A DNA stretch of 64,000 nucleotides from Mycteria americana (taxonomy: Eukaryota; Chordata; Aves; Ciconiiformes; Ciconiidae): assembly GCF_035582795.1 (NCBI RefSeq), contig NC_134367.1, positions 85,295,062 to 85,359,061 of the forward strand, written 5' to 3'. The translations under genes and the position numbers were made by a program. Numbering within the stretch: position 1 is the stretch's first letter; each line of letters begins with the position of its first letter. Positions 53,501-60,990 of this stretch are shown piece after piece. Below the pieces are notes generated by a model. That model saw only the letters and a program-made list of their open reading frames with translations. It was not told the DNA's origin and searched no databases.

Positions 53501-56500
53501 CTAGAAAATGCCTTGTATCCCTGTAAAGCAAAGGAAAACCCTAAAAATTAAAAGCCACCAATTACACTATACCACTGGATTACAGTAGGGAAGATGGTGG
53601 GCATTAAGACATTTTAGCAAGGAGATCCACTCCATCTTTAAAGTAATACATTTAGAGTAAATTAAAAGCTTTTCCCTTCCTTCTCCTTGCTTACACTTTT
53701 TGTACACAAGCACCCCTACTCCCACGCTAAAACTGCTTGTGGGAGATGACTGGTGTTTGAAGTATTTTAAACAAATTCCATGCTCTTCATCAGATTTAGT
53801 GTGTGCAGACTTTGCGGCTGCATGGTCCCCCATTTATGGCAGAGATTAAAATAACCATAAGAGAAAATACAATCAGGACTAGTTAATACTACACAACAAA
53901 GTAGAGACCAGAATAAAGGACCTAACATTTGGCCTTCCTCTTTTTACCTACTAGGGGCATGCTTCTGACCATTCGTTTCCTATCTTGCTAAAAACTTAAA
54001 TGCCACAAGTTATTAAGGAGATGCAAAAATGCCAACCCCATTTCCATTTGTTTGTAGTTTATAAATGAGAGAGTTCAGTTTTAAATGTTAAGGGAATGTT
54101 TGGTTGCAAGTACTCTATCACCCAGAAAACATTTGCAAGCCATTAAATGAAAATAAACACACAAACTTCTCACTTTGCAAAGAGTTTTTTAGCGTAGAGA
54201 AAGAACATTCATCATTACTGAAAAAACGTTTTTAGTTTTCACATTTAACAATACCTTTATATTGACAAAGATAGTGAATAGTATGATTTAACTTTACCCT
54301 GTTCCTTTTAAGGTCACACAGATAGGTTAAAGTATGAACCCCAAAATAAAGAGAAGTAAGTCAGGGTGAGTACTGGATTTCATTAAAGTATTCCTGTCAA
54401 AAGGGAAAGGGAAAAAAATAAGGCCTCAGGTGGGCGTTGTCTGAAGACCAGCTGTACTGTACATCTTTCCTTTTAGGGTATAATACTATTTAACTTGACA
54501 GGAGCTAACACAGAAGTATTTTTAGCATGTTAAACTTCTGGATTACACACATAGTTAGCATATATTCGTGGTTTGTAGCAGAACAAATCACACACACTCT
54601 ATTATAGGTCCACCCAGAAAAATCAAGTGAGGAGAAGTATAAAGTAATGAAGTACTTCTGTTTAAAGAAAAAGTGTATCCATGTGTGTATAACAAAAATT
54701 AAATTTTCAAACAAATGAGGCATTTTTCCCTGTTCAGTTACTAGGCATTTCGAGGACTTGAATATTTCTGAGTAAGAGAGTTTAGAAAAAATGAATTTAT
54801 TTGTATAATGAAGTGCCATTTGACTTAAAGCAGCAAAATTTTCTCATATAAACATGACCAACTATTAATTTAGAAAGTTAATAAAAGTAATGATTAACAA
54901 ATTGATCCAAGCTTGCCTTAAAGGACTCTGATTCTTCCCTAAAAGGAAGTAATCCCTAATCCTTTAGCTTTTCAACATCAGTGAGCCCTAGTGTAAACTG
55001 AAAAAGCCTTAATAAAAGTGTGCTGTTAAAACAAATAGATCAGTATGGGTTAGTGATAGGATTTAATGTTATAAACCTTGCACAGGAAAACACCATATTG
55101 AAGATTACAGTATGTGAAAGTCTGTTTCCACTTATAGTAAACAGAAGTTCTCTCTTCTGTCTATGAAAAGAAAAAAAGTTTTGTTGCCAGGGATTTTATG
55201 ACAAGTTGATACTAAACAATCGTTACTCAGAACTCCTTGCCTTTTTATTCATGTGTAGAGCTAACTCAAGCAAGTCAGCTTCTCAACTGTTGGAAAAACC
55301 AGAGAACTCACATAAATTTTCAACTGATTGAAGGCAAAACTTGCAAAAATCAAGCACTCAAAAATTAAGATAAGGTTATCACATTACCCTGATGAACCAT
55401 ACAGAAAGACGTATTTCATCACAACAACTCAAAATCTGATCCAGGAACCTTTAAGTATTATGATGTATTTCTACCAATACCACATGTCAATTGTATCAGC
55501 TTGATAATATTTACTATCAACTAGCAATACTTTGGTAAATTCTGCTTACGGAATAACATCATTGAGCTTAATAAGTACTCACTGCCAATGTATGATAATA
55601 CCGTGTATTGTGAAGGTACATTTAAGACTGCTCAATACCTTTCCTTAACAAGTATACTTCTCCTTTCCCTACTTCCATACAGGTTGTACTGTGCTTCTGT
55701 TTTGCAATACTTGTGACAGATTAAGTGCAAGTTAAAAGCCTCTGCATACTATGTAGACTGATACTGAAATACTATTCATTATCAGACTTTGCCCATATTA
55801 AAATCACCCATCCTCAGTACTGAGTAATCATGTTGCAAGAGCTCTAAAAGTGATTCTGGAATAGCCTCTATATGGGTATTCTTCCAGACAAAAACTAACT
55901 AGAACTGTTCCTGTTTTATGGCATGGACAAGTAACAACATCATTAAACTAAAGAAACCTAGTGTTGTTAACCAATTTACTGCTCTTTGAAAACTCTGTCC
56001 CTTTTCTGTCACTTATCTGATATGTTACTTGTTATCTTTGCTTCCCAGTGACTGGATACACAGCCTGCTATCTTTCAAGAATACGTCTGTGCTTCAGAAA
56101 GTGTATTTTTTACTTGGGTTGGCTAATCAGTGACCAAACTCAGAGTATGGAAGACAAGACAATGAACTAAGGGTCAAACTGAAGTCTGAACTCCACTTAA
56201 TACTTGTGAATTCGTCTTTACTGCCAGCATCAGTTTCATCCATTTTCCACACAGGCATAACTTGAATCCCTCAAAATTTTGGATTTCAGATGTGATTTGA
56301 GGATTTATCTAGGTAGGGGCAAGCGTGGACAATGAAAAAGAGCACAACTCAAGTGGCAGCACTAATATAATTCAGTGTAATGCAATGATGAAATCTTCAG
56401 TGAATACCCACAAAATGGATTCAAGTAATGGGAACTACATCAAATTTTGAATGACTGCGGCCACATAGAGGTCTAGTTTCCCAAATGTCTCCATGTAGAT

Positions 56501-57725
56501 TAGTACCCAAAGTTGTGTCTTAGACCCATGGTGCTAAAGCACATTGGTTTATCTGGACAGGGAGCTGGGTTTTAACTTGATCAGATTAATGCACTATACG
56601 CACTGGCTCTTCCCTACTAAGACTTTTCTAAATATGCTAGTTATCATCTTCAGCTGCCAGCCTAGATGCAGCTTCAGGGGAAAAGAGGCAATGATAAAAC
56701 AGCCAGTACTCTTTCAGTGTTCTGAAGACATGCTGCCATTTCTAACATTTTTTTCTGGCTACTTTTGAGCAGCTCTGCTCCAGACAATCTGCTTTCAATC
56801 CCACCTTCATATACCAATACCTCCATAAACATGCACACACAACTCTGGGATGCAGATTCTGCTATGAGGCATGCACACATGGCAGAGGTCTGCCTGCAGC
56901 CCAAAGCCTGCAACTGCTCCGGATAGTATTTCCCCTACCCAAGAGACCCTTGAGCAATGAACATCTGAGAATGCCCAAGACATAAAGGGGCAGAACAGCA
57001 CTCTCAGTACTAAGAGGTGCAAGTCTTGGACGTGTCAGGCTGCTGGCTAGACACTCATAGTTTCAGTTTTGTGACTTCGGCATGCTGAAGCACACAAAGC
57101 ACAGACCACGACAAGGATGTTTCTTAGCTGGACATACACCCTACACGGGAGCACAGAAAACGCCCAGGGATGGTGTTCACTCTGGATAACCGATTACATT
57201 CTCTTACCCTCCTACTGTCGGTGGCATTCCCTCCACAGACTGCGTGCCTCGCAAAGAACCAGCAACAGCCAGCGTGAGAAGGGAATTAACACGGCCTGAT
57301 ACCTAACTGAACACAACTGGAACAATTAAGCTCTTTGGACCGACCCCTGACCACGGCGCTCACACAACCCACGTGAAGCCCAACAAGCAGCACCACGCAC
57401 CAACGCAAAGCCAGGCAGCACCACGGCAAGAGGCGACAAGCCCCCCGGCCAGCCCCCAACAGCCCTTCCCACCCTCCGGCAGCCGGAGCGGGGCTCCGCG
57501 CCCTTCCGGCCCCACACTCACGTAGAGAGAGCGGACGGCGGCGCCGTAGAAGCGCAGCGCCGTGCTCAGCTCCAGCGCCGCCGACCGCGCATCGTCCCCG
57601 GGCTCCAGCGCGGCATCCCCGCGCTCCTCGCCGTGCGGCAGCAGCGACAGCCGCTCGGCGGGCAGCGCCAGGGGCAGCGCCAGGGCCAGCAGCGCCCAGC
57701 GCGGGCAGCTCCGCGCGGCGCGCAT
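11470..57725 (-). CDS. NID1: Nidogen-1 (entactin), whole coding region, 20 exons
   Basis: Secreted basement-membrane glycoprotein that bridges laminin (gamma-1 chain) and collagen IV/perlecan networks. Twenty exons were placed by matching translated segments to the nidogen family and requiring AG/GT borders and matching phases; joined they give 1,254 residues. Order: signal peptide (1 to about 23), NIDO/G1 (about 95-260), Ser/Thr/Gln-rich link (261-387), EGF1 (398-438), G2 beta-barrel (about 439-670), EGF2-EGF5 (679-850), thyroglobulin type-1 (851-925), Pro-rich link (926-983), YWTD propeller (984-1214), EGF6 (1216-1254). Nidogen-1 is preferred over nidogen-2 because exons such as the G2 segment and the propeller follow the NID1 sequence I remember nearly residue for residue, and only one thyroglobulin module is present (NID2 has two). 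Intron phases are 0,0,2, then 1 ten times, then 0,1,2,1,2,1. No frameshift or premature stop is seen. Confidence 0.97.
11592..13101 (-). other. NID1 intron 19 (1.5 kb)
   Basis: Phase 1, GTAATC...TCCAG. Nothing else recognised. Confidence 0.9.
13102..13214 (-). CDS. NID1: NID1 exon 19 (YWTD propeller, last blade)
   Basis: Residues 1177-1214. [20 protein letters not shown] and [17 protein letters not shown] match the end of the human propeller. Acceptor CATATGATAG, donor GGAG-GTAATC, phase 1. Confidence 0.96.
13215..14367 (-). other. NID1 intron 18 (1.2 kb)
   Basis: Phase 2, GTATGT...GATAG. Short CAAAA repeat at about 13269-13288 near the acceptor; otherwise nothing recognised. Confidence 0.9.
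14368..14491 (-). CDS. NID1: NID1 exon 18 (YWTD propeller, part 4)
   Basis: Residues 1136-1176. [16 protein letters not shown], then [18 protein letters not shown]. Human has AECLNPSQPSRRK and NLYFTDWK. Acceptor ACACCCAG, donor AGAAG-GTATGT, phase 2. Confidence 0.96.
14492..15881 (-). other. NID1 intron 17 (1.4 kb)
   Basis: Phase 1, GTAAAG...CCCAG. Contains a purine-rich stretch (about 15060-15150) and a 13-A run (15750-15762); otherwise nothing recognised. Confidence 0.9.
15882..16039 (-). CDS. NID1: NID1 exon 17 (YWTD propeller, part 3)
   Basis: Residues 1083-1135. [40 protein letters not shown] and LCWVDAG. In structures of the family this face of the propeller binds the laminin gamma-1 LE module, and the segment is nearly invariant. 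Acceptor CTCTCAAG, donor GCAG-GTAAAG. Confidence 0.97.
16040..18056 (-). other. NID1 intron 16 (2.0 kb)
   Basis: Phase 2, GTATGG...TCAAG. Contains the tetranucleotide repeat at 17995-18022; otherwise nothing recognised. Confidence 0.9.
17995..18022. repeat. Tetranucleotide microsatellite (TAAA then TCAA)
   Basis: taaa repeated about four times passes into tcaa repeated three times. It lies about 35 nt inside intron 16 from the exon 16 donor. Confidence 0.9.
18057..18228 (-). CDS. NID1: NID1 exon 16 (YWTD propeller, part 2)
   Basis: Residues 1026-1082. [30 protein letters not shown] and [14 protein letters not shown] are propeller blade sequence close to human NID1. Acceptor CTCTTGCAG, donor AGAGG-GTATGG, phase 2. 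An ATTT/ATTG tetranucleotide run sits about 35 nt into the following intron. Confidence 0.97.
18229..23000 (-). other. NID1 intron 15 (4.8 kb)
   Basis: Phase 1, GTAACA...TGCAG. No repeat family, RNA gene or coding exon recognised. Confidence 0.9.
23001..23127 (-). CDS. NID1: NID1 exon 15 (YWTD propeller, part 1)
   Basis: Residues 984-1025. [20 protein letters not shown] holds the first YWTD motif, then [17 protein letters not shown] sequence (here [17 protein letters not shown]) as in human. Acceptor CCCACAG, donor ACAG-GTAACA. Enters at phase 0, leaves at phase 1. Confidence 0.97.
23128..25151 (-). other. NID1 intron 14 (2.0 kb)
   Basis: Phase 0, GTAAGT...CACAG. Contains a purine-rich (A/G) stretch at about 24640-24780; otherwise nothing recognised. 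Confidence 0.9.
25152..25324 (-). CDS. NID1: NID1 exon 14 (Pro-rich link and lead-in to propeller)
   Basis: Residues 926-983, read directly from the minus strand. [20 protein letters not shown] is a proline/threonine-rich link corresponding to human [39 protein letters not shown] then leads into the propeller. Acceptor AACAAG, donor CCA-GTAAGT, leaving phase 0. Confidence 0.93.
25325..25978 (-). other. NID1 intron 13 (0.65 kb)
   Basis: Phase 1, GTAAGT...ACAAG. Nothing else seen. Confidence 0.88.
25979..26203 (-). CDS. NID1: NID1 exon 13 (thyroglobulin type-1 module)
   Basis: Residues 851-925. [11 protein letters not shown] begins the module; [23 protein letters not shown] and PPC are the thyroglobulin type-1 signatures (QC, CWCV, final C). 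One module, as in NID1. Symmetrical phase 1-1. Acceptor TTTTCACAG, donor CCAT-GTAAGT, which splits the last cysteine codon. Confidence 0.97.
29375..29416. repeat. 21-bp direct tandem repeat, two copies
   Basis: actggcatgaagaaaactt-type unit repeated back to back within intron 12, with differences only near the end of the unit. Confidence 0.8.
30225..30690 (+). mobile_element. Old CR1/L3-like LINE fragment
   Basis: ggaatactgggtctagctct, ggtaaccacagttcaaaagg and attgaaccagtgtacagaaa correspond to the well-known CR1/L3 3' region that reads roughly 'tactgggtctagttctgg...cacagttcaaaaagg'. It is heavily diverged, with no tail preserved. Limits are approximate. Confidence 0.5.
34424..34546 (-). CDS. 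NID1: NID1 exon 12 (EGF5, calcium-binding type, carries RGD)
   Basis: Residues 810-850. [20 protein letters not shown] is followed by the turn GYRGDGFRC. The RGD tripeptide at 841-843 sits where I recall human NID1 having QGD. Symmetrical phase 1-1. Acceptor CTTTTACAG, donor GGAG-GTAAAA. Confidence 0.96.
35201..35223 (+). promoter_or_regulatory. LTR promoter elements: CRE-like site and TATA box
   Basis: TGGCGTCA (one change from the CRE palindrome TGACGTCA) lies 9 bp before TATAAA, overlapping a perfect 6-bp inverted repeat ccatac-c-gtatgg (35191-35203). This is a compact core promoter pointing away from NID1 sense, toward exon 11. Confidence 0.6.
35404..35409 (+). terminator. LTR polyadenylation signal (ATTAAA)
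   Basis: ATTAAA on the plus strand, followed by a T-rich stretch, about 180 bp after the LTR TATA box. This is the expected position for an LTR polyadenylation signal. Confidence 0.5.
35768..35911 (-). CDS. NID1: NID1 exon 11 (EGF4)
   Basis: Residues 762-809, read directly from the minus strand because no open frame with its own ATG marks it. Translation includes [20 protein letters not shown] and [20 protein letters not shown], matching human [18 protein letters not shown]. Symmetrical phase 1-1. Acceptor ACCTGCAG, donor GAGG-GTGAGT. An antisense solo LTR lies in the following intron, its nearer end 233 bp from this exon's donor. Confidence 0.95.
35912..39101 (-). other. NID1 intron 10 (3.2 kb)
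   Basis: Phase 1, GTGAGT...TGCAG. A few homopolymer tracts only; no gene or repeat recognised. Confidence 0.9.
39102..39230 (-). CDS. NID1: NID1 exon 10 (EGF3, calcium-binding type)
   Basis: Residues 719-761. It opens with [18 protein letters not shown], the D-x-D-E-C start of calcium-binding EGF modules, followed by [14 protein letters not shown]. Symmetrical phase 1-1. Acceptor ATTCTAG, donor GTTG-GTGAGT. Confidence 0.96.
39231..40326 (-). other. NID1 intron 9 (1.1 kb)
   Basis: Phase 1, GTATCA...TCTAG. Nothing else seen. Confidence 0.9.
40327..40470 (-). CDS. NID1: NID1 exon 9 (EGF2)
   Basis: Residues 671-718. EGF module [32 protein letters not shown]. In human NID1 the GFRGDG turn of this module carries the RGD tripeptide (about 702-704); here it reads HGD at 711-713. 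Symmetrical phase 1-1. Acceptor CTTGTCAG, donor TATG-GTATCA. Confidence 0.96.
40471..41432 (-). other. NID1 intron 8 (1.0 kb)
   Basis: Phase 1, GTATGT...GTCAG. Nothing else seen. Confidence 0.9.
41433..41678 (-). CDS. NID1: NID1 exon 8 (G2 beta-barrel, part 3)
   Basis: Residues 589-670. [32 protein letters not shown] and [12 protein letters not shown] complete the G2 domain. Symmetrical phase 1-1. Acceptor TGTTGCAG, donor AGTG-GTATGT. Confidence 0.97.
41679..43545 (-). other. NID1 intron 7 (1.9 kb)
   Basis: Phase 1, GTAAGG...TGCAG. Open frames within it show no family resemblance or splice context; nothing else seen. Confidence 0.9.
43546..43746 (-). CDS. NID1: NID1 exon 7 (G2 beta-barrel, part 2)
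   Basis: Residues 522-588. [26 protein letters not shown] and [11 protein letters not shown] are G2 barrel segments shared with human NID1. Symmetrical phase 1-1. Acceptor TTCTTTAG, donor TCTG-GTAAGG. Confidence 0.97.
43747..44875 (-). other. NID1 intron 6 (1.1 kb)
   Basis: Phase 1, GTAACT...TTTAG. Nothing else seen. Confidence 0.9.
44876..45127 (-). CDS. NID1: NID1 exon 6 (G2 beta-barrel, part 1)
   Basis: Starts the G2F domain that binds collagen IV and perlecan in the family. [36 protein letters not shown] and [12 protein letters not shown] are almost the same as in mammals. Residues 438-521. Symmetrical phase 1-1. Acceptor TTGCCAG, donor ACTG-GTAACT. Confidence 0.97.
45128..46414 (-). 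other. NID1 intron 5 (1.3 kb)
   Basis: Phase 1, GTAACT...GCCAG. AT-rich; no repeat or gene recognised. Confidence 0.9.
46415..46564 (-). CDS. NID1: NID1 exon 5 (EGF1)
   Basis: Residues 388-437 and one base. A single EGF-like module with cysteines in [22 protein letters not shown] and GRQC. Matches human [14 protein letters not shown]. Both flanking introns are phase 1, so the exon is a symmetrical module. Acceptor TTTTCTGCAG, donor GAAG-GTAACT. Confidence 0.96.
46565..47673 (-). other. NID1 intron 4 (1.1 kb)
   Basis: Phase 1, GTAAGG...TGCAG, with a competing in-frame GT six bases upstream inside exon 4. Nothing else seen. Confidence 0.9.
47674..48101 (-). CDS. NID1: NID1 exon 4 (end of NIDO, G1-G2 link)
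   Basis: The largest coding exon, residues 245-387. [11 protein letters not shown] closes the NIDO domain. The rest is a low-complexity Ser/Thr/Gln/Glu/Pro-rich link, poorly conserved in the family and probably flexible and O-glycosylated, ending [13 protein letters not shown]. The donor is ATAG-GTAAGG, phase 1. A second GT six bases upstream (ACTG-GTATAG) would also stay in frame and drop two residues; the longer form matches the human length. Confidence 0.95.
48102..48746 (-). other. NID1 intron 3 (0.65 kb)
   Basis: Phase 2, GTATGC...GATAG. Nothing else seen. Confidence 0.9.
48747..48976 (-). CDS. NID1: NID1 exon 3 (NIDO domain, second part)
   Basis: Encodes residues 169-244 plus two bases of codon 245. 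[20 protein letters not shown] is nearly identical to human NID1. The acceptor is CCACAG and the donor CACAA-GTATGC, leaving phase 2. The frame continues upstream and downstream of the exon, so its limits come from splice sites and family alignment. Confidence 0.96.
48977..50009 (-). other. NID1 intron 2 (1.0 kb)
   Basis: Phase 0, GTGAAT...CACAG. AT-rich unique-looking sequence; nothing else seen. Confidence 0.9.
50010..50309 (-). CDS. NID1: NID1 exon 2 (NIDO domain, first part)
   Basis: Encodes residues 69-168 (exactly 100 codons, phase 0 on both sides). Contains the NIDO hallmark [16 protein letters not shown] (94-109), then VYYRED and [13 protein letters not shown]. The start VATNGIIAV corresponds to human VTTNGIIAT. 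The acceptor reads TTTTTATTAG and the donor AAG-GTGAAT. Confidence 0.96.
50310..57521 (-). other. NID1 intron 1 (7.2 kb)
   Basis: Phase 0, GTGAGT...TTAG. Holds a probable antisense LINE-like fragment (about 52200-52850), a run of 10 C (52623-52632) and an A12/G7/G6 tract (51006-51032). No further exon is seen. Confidence 0.9.
52200..52850 (-). mobile_element. Old LINE-like fragment (CR1/L3 type), antisense to the plus strand
   Basis: Plus-strand phrases such as ccatctagcccagttgcctg, tcatttgatggcccctag and tttttgtattgggac resemble the reverse complement of CR1/L3-family 3' ends known from reptiles and birds. It is strongly diverged and has no open frame. Family and limits are from memory. Confidence 0.4.
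57522..57725 (-). CDS. NID1: NID1 exon 1 (signal peptide, start of G1)
   Basis: Encodes residues 1-68. The start [20 protein letters not shown] is a short basic head followed by an Ala/Leu-rich hydrophobic core, a classic secretory signal; cleavage is likely near LPA-ER (residues 23-24). The segment [10 protein letters not shown] matches the conserved nidogen N-terminus. The ATG context GCCGCCGGGATGC has G at -3. The exon ends CTCTAC before donor GTGAGT, phase 0. It is very GC-rich, as expected inside a CpG island. No in-frame upstream ATG gives a better start. Confidence 0.93.
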
Positions 57726-57760
57726 CCCGGCGGCTCCCGGCGCGGCGGCGCCGTCCCGCC

Positions 57761-57770
57761 GCTATAAGCG
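57761..57770 (-). promoter_or_regulatory. TATA-like element upstream of NID1
   Basis: The minus strand reads CGCTTATAGC, about 38 bp before the ATG. If used, transcription would start only about 10 nt before the start codon. It may be a chance AT patch in a GC-rich promoter. Confidence 0.3.
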
Positions 57771-57824
57771 CGGGCAGCGAGGGGGCGGCCGGGCCGGGCC
57801 GGCGGGCGGGGGCGCGGCGCCGCG

Positions 57825-57829
57825 GCCAA
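57825..57829. promoter_or_regulatory. CCAAT box (inverted relative to NID1)
   Basis: The plus strand has ggccaatggc, a good NF-Y core. For NID1 it is an inverted CCAAT box about 100 bp before the ATG and 55-60 bp upstream of the TATA-like element, a usual spacing. Confidence 0.5.
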
Positions 57830-57895
57830 TGGCTGCGCGGGGGCCGAGGGGGCGGGCGGGACCCACCGCCCCCGGGGCGCCCCCGGCACGGCCCC

Positions 57896-58045
57896 GCCCG
57901 CCGCCGGGACCCCCTAGGGCCCGCTCCCACAGCCCGGGGCGGGGGCAGAGCGAGGGGGGCTCGGGGCTTCGCCCGCCGCCGGGACCCCTTGGGGCCCGCT
58001 CCCACAGCCCGGGGCGGGGGCAGAGCGAGGGGGGCTCGCGGCTTC
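57896..58045. repeat. 75-bp tandem duplication in the NID1 promoter
   Basis: Two adjacent 75-bp copies (57896-57970 and 57971-58045) differ at only a few bases; the first 10 bases of a third copy follow at 58046-58055. Each copy carries ccggggcgggggc, a GC box. The block lies 170-320 bp upstream of the ATG. Confidence 0.95.
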
Positions 58046-59059
58046 GCCCGCCGCCTCTGAGCTTGCGAGAGCAAAGCGGCGTTAGCGCCGGCACGGGGGG
58101 CCGTCTCTCGGGAGCGCTCTGGAGGCGCTGGGCTGGCGAGACTCAACCGCTTTCGGGATCAGACCGTGTGGCTTGTGGGGCGAGGAACTCGGGAAGGTAA
58201 ATGGGCGCGGGGCTGTAGGCATCCGACAGATGCTGTCAAAGCCGCGGCTCTCCCCCAGGACCGGTGGGGTTTCTGCGCCAGTTCGGGAAATGCGGACTCA
58301 AAGTTACGCCAGCAGCTGCAGTATCTTCCACCAGTATGCCAACGGCTAATGCACTGCAAGAAAGTACCAAAATCAACGTGAAACAAAACCACGAATCCCT
58401 GTGCTGTCTGCTGAAATAATTTTGACACCAGGTGCTTATTATCAGGAGGAAATGAAGAAATACACTGGAATGTGTTTCATAAATCAACACCATCAATGTC
58501 AGAGCTCCGTCTGATTGTAAAATAAAACTAAAAAAAAAATCTGTAAATGAAAACTCACTGATGATATGAGATACATAGAAAAGAAATACGGGATGTCTGA
58601 GTACATTCTTTCTGACTATGTCTTCTTGTTTTATAGCCTAGTCCTGCTCCCAAGAAATGCTCAGAAGCAACTGAAGAATGGGTATATATAATATATTTTT
58701 CCTAAAGCTTCCAAGTGGAGACAGCAGTGTTTAAGGATTAAATCTTGTCCAGTAAAGTGTATACCATGATATTTCCACAGAATGTTTATAGCAGAAAATC
58801 ACCTGAGGGAAGGCAGCTGAAATGCTACCCACATGCTTTTCACATGGCTTTTTACTTTTCTTTAAACACCTGATCATTTTTTTTGTAAGAAAACGTAATT
58901 TTGCATTCGGCAAATTGCAAGAGCACAAGACGTTCCAGGGTAGAGCTATAACCACACCTACCTAAAAGAGAGAAACACATCTGTATATCTAATCACTGTT
59001 ATTATCACTAGCAACTATTTGCAATTGACTCCTATATTTCAGTGAAAACAGCCACTGAG

Positions 59060-59360
59060 ACAAGTAGCGCAGTGGTCTGGGAGGAAGTCAAGTCTTCTCT
59101 CCGCACAGTTCAGTTCTTGCTGTACTTTCACCTGCAACTTCCCTCCGTATTTTCAGAGCCCGTAAGACAGTAACTGGTGGATTCAGGGATATCTGGCTAA
59201 CCACTGCTACAAAAGTAGTCTCTTGGCTGCATCACCACCATATCTGAGCACAAAGATACCTCAAGACACCCAGCGGAGGTATCTTTCTCCTCATTTCACA
59301 AATGGATACTTAAACTACAAACAGTTAAGCAAACTGTAACTTCTTACCCACATTAAATGC
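59060..59360. repeat. Possible MIR/L2-like ancient repeat scrap
   Basis: ctcatttcacaaatggatac, then aaacagttaagcaaactgta, resembles the antisense MIR/L2 core ('ctcattttacagatgag...gttaagtaacttg'). Very diverged; could be chance. Confidence 0.25.
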
Positions 59361-60059
59361 CTACACTGGAATACTACCAACTGCCTTCACCACAAAATCA
59401 TCCTCCCATTACAACCTGCCCTCCCCAGCATAAGCCTATTTCCAAACCTGCAGAACCTAAAGGCAAGATGTGCCTGGGCAATGCAGCTCTATAGCAAAGA
59501 GAAAGCCTAAATTAAACCACATAACACCTCCAGAACCCCATATACACATTCACAACAAAAAAACCATATATACATTCACAACATTCCCAAACAGTTTATG
59601 TTCAGCTTGAACTGTTAGGCTTGAAGCTTTCCATAGACACATTTTCCCTCAATACAAAAGTCAACCTCAATGAGAGGAAGATATAAGCACAACAAGAAGA
59701 AAACTCTGAGAGGGTAACATTTTTCTGTCAGATCCACGTGATTTCCTAGTAGTATGTGCAGAATTTCGAGGATGAGGACCACTGGGAAGCCAGAAACTTA
59801 CTGTAGTAAATTTGAAACTGATATGAAGGCTGAAGAGTTAAATACCTACATCTGCATGTTTAAAACACAGAGTAATAGCCACGTTATGGTAAATCCTTTG
59901 TCCATTAGTCAGTATATTGTGATTGTTTAGTCTATTTTTACCTTAAGAGGATTGCAGTGTTTCTGTTGTAGTTGAATAAGTTTACCTCGTATGCAGCTCC
60001 CACTGTGAGGAGTAATGAGAATTGTTAGTTCCTAAGACTAAAAAAAAAAATTTTCAGTT

Positions 60060-60990
60060 GTCCTTTCTAGCATCTTCAATAATGACCTGAAAAGGGGATG
60101 GAAAAGCATGCTTACATACGATGTAATTAATTGGGAGATATTAATTGCTAACACCAACCAGAATGGAGAACGTAAAAGACTTCAATGAGATTTAAGAAGG
60201 GAAGAAATGTATTCAGATGCAAACTGGAATATCACCACCTAAACACACCCTCGAGAAAAATCTTCCAGAACAGTAAATAGCTAGTAAATGCCAAGCAGAC
60301 CCTCAACGGATCATAGATCAGATATGACAGCAGTTTACAAAGCAACAGCATCCCCAGAGCAGCCACTGACATCCTGTACAACAAATGAGCAGGTTTTATT
60401 GTGTTACAAGGAGGTAAGTGACATTTTCTAAAGGGATATAATGACACTGCTTTTCCAGAGATTGCTTGTGAGATCACAGATCTCACAGAAAATTCACCAC
60501 TGGAAAGAATTCAGGGTGAAACAATAAAAAAGATCAAAGGACCAGAGGGAGTGACGTACAAGGAATTGTTAAAGAGACGAACATGTGTACTTGGCTAAAT
60601 GATAATGGGGAGGAGATTTGATTAACATCTTCCGTCAAAGACGTGGAATGTCTTCAATTCAAATATCTGAAGAGTGCTACCAAACCAGAAGGAGGAATTA
60701 TATGGGTGAGTTTGAGGACTACAGATAACTAGGAGATCAAAATAACTAAAAGAAGCCACGAAACCAAGTATCAGAAAATGCTTCCTTACCATGGGGTCTA
60801 TTTCCAGAAAAATCATAGATTAGGCATAGTGGAAGCAGAATGACAGAAAGCTTTGAGTGGTCCAACACTGGGTTGGTCAGATTACTAAACAACAGACCTT
60901 AAGGAATAATTCTGTATTTGATCATGGGACGAGACAGCCCAGCAGATTTTGACCTGAGTTTCTATGTTCATATGGTACTAGAATAGCTCA
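60060..60990 (+). mobile_element. Old CR1/L3-like LINE region
   Basis: tcttcaataatgacctgaaa near the start resembles the CR1 'tcttcatcaatgacctgga' segment. agatttgattaacatcttcc, tcaaatatctgaagagtgct and gttggtcagattactaaaca later on resemble later parts in the right order. Heavily diverged, no open frame; limits approximate. Confidence 0.45.

Larger units (their letters stand above)
57420..58290. promoter_or_regulatory. CpG island over NID1 exon 1 and promoter
   Basis: An abrupt change to very GC-rich, CpG-dense sequence compared with the AT-rich flanks. It covers exon 1 and about 560 bp upstream, with several GC boxes (around 57781, 57850, 57936 and 58011). It is the only CpG island in the window. 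Confidence 0.9.

Noticed and set aside
57286..58146. A 286-codon minus-strand open frame rich in Arg, Ala, Gly and Pro
   Set aside because: It lies in another frame of the CpG island over NID1 exon 1. Long open frames are expected in GC-rich DNA lacking stop codons, and the Ala/Arg/Pro composition has no domain.
57562..58200. A 212-codon plus-strand open frame across the CpG island
   Set aside because: Same GC-rich artefact on the other strand, spanning the 75-bp tandem duplication; no family resemblance.
58190..58202. Possible divergent transcript with a splice donor (ggaaggtaaat) on the plus strand of the CpG island
   Set aside because: A single donor-like string is weak evidence; no matching acceptor or coding exon was identified downstream.
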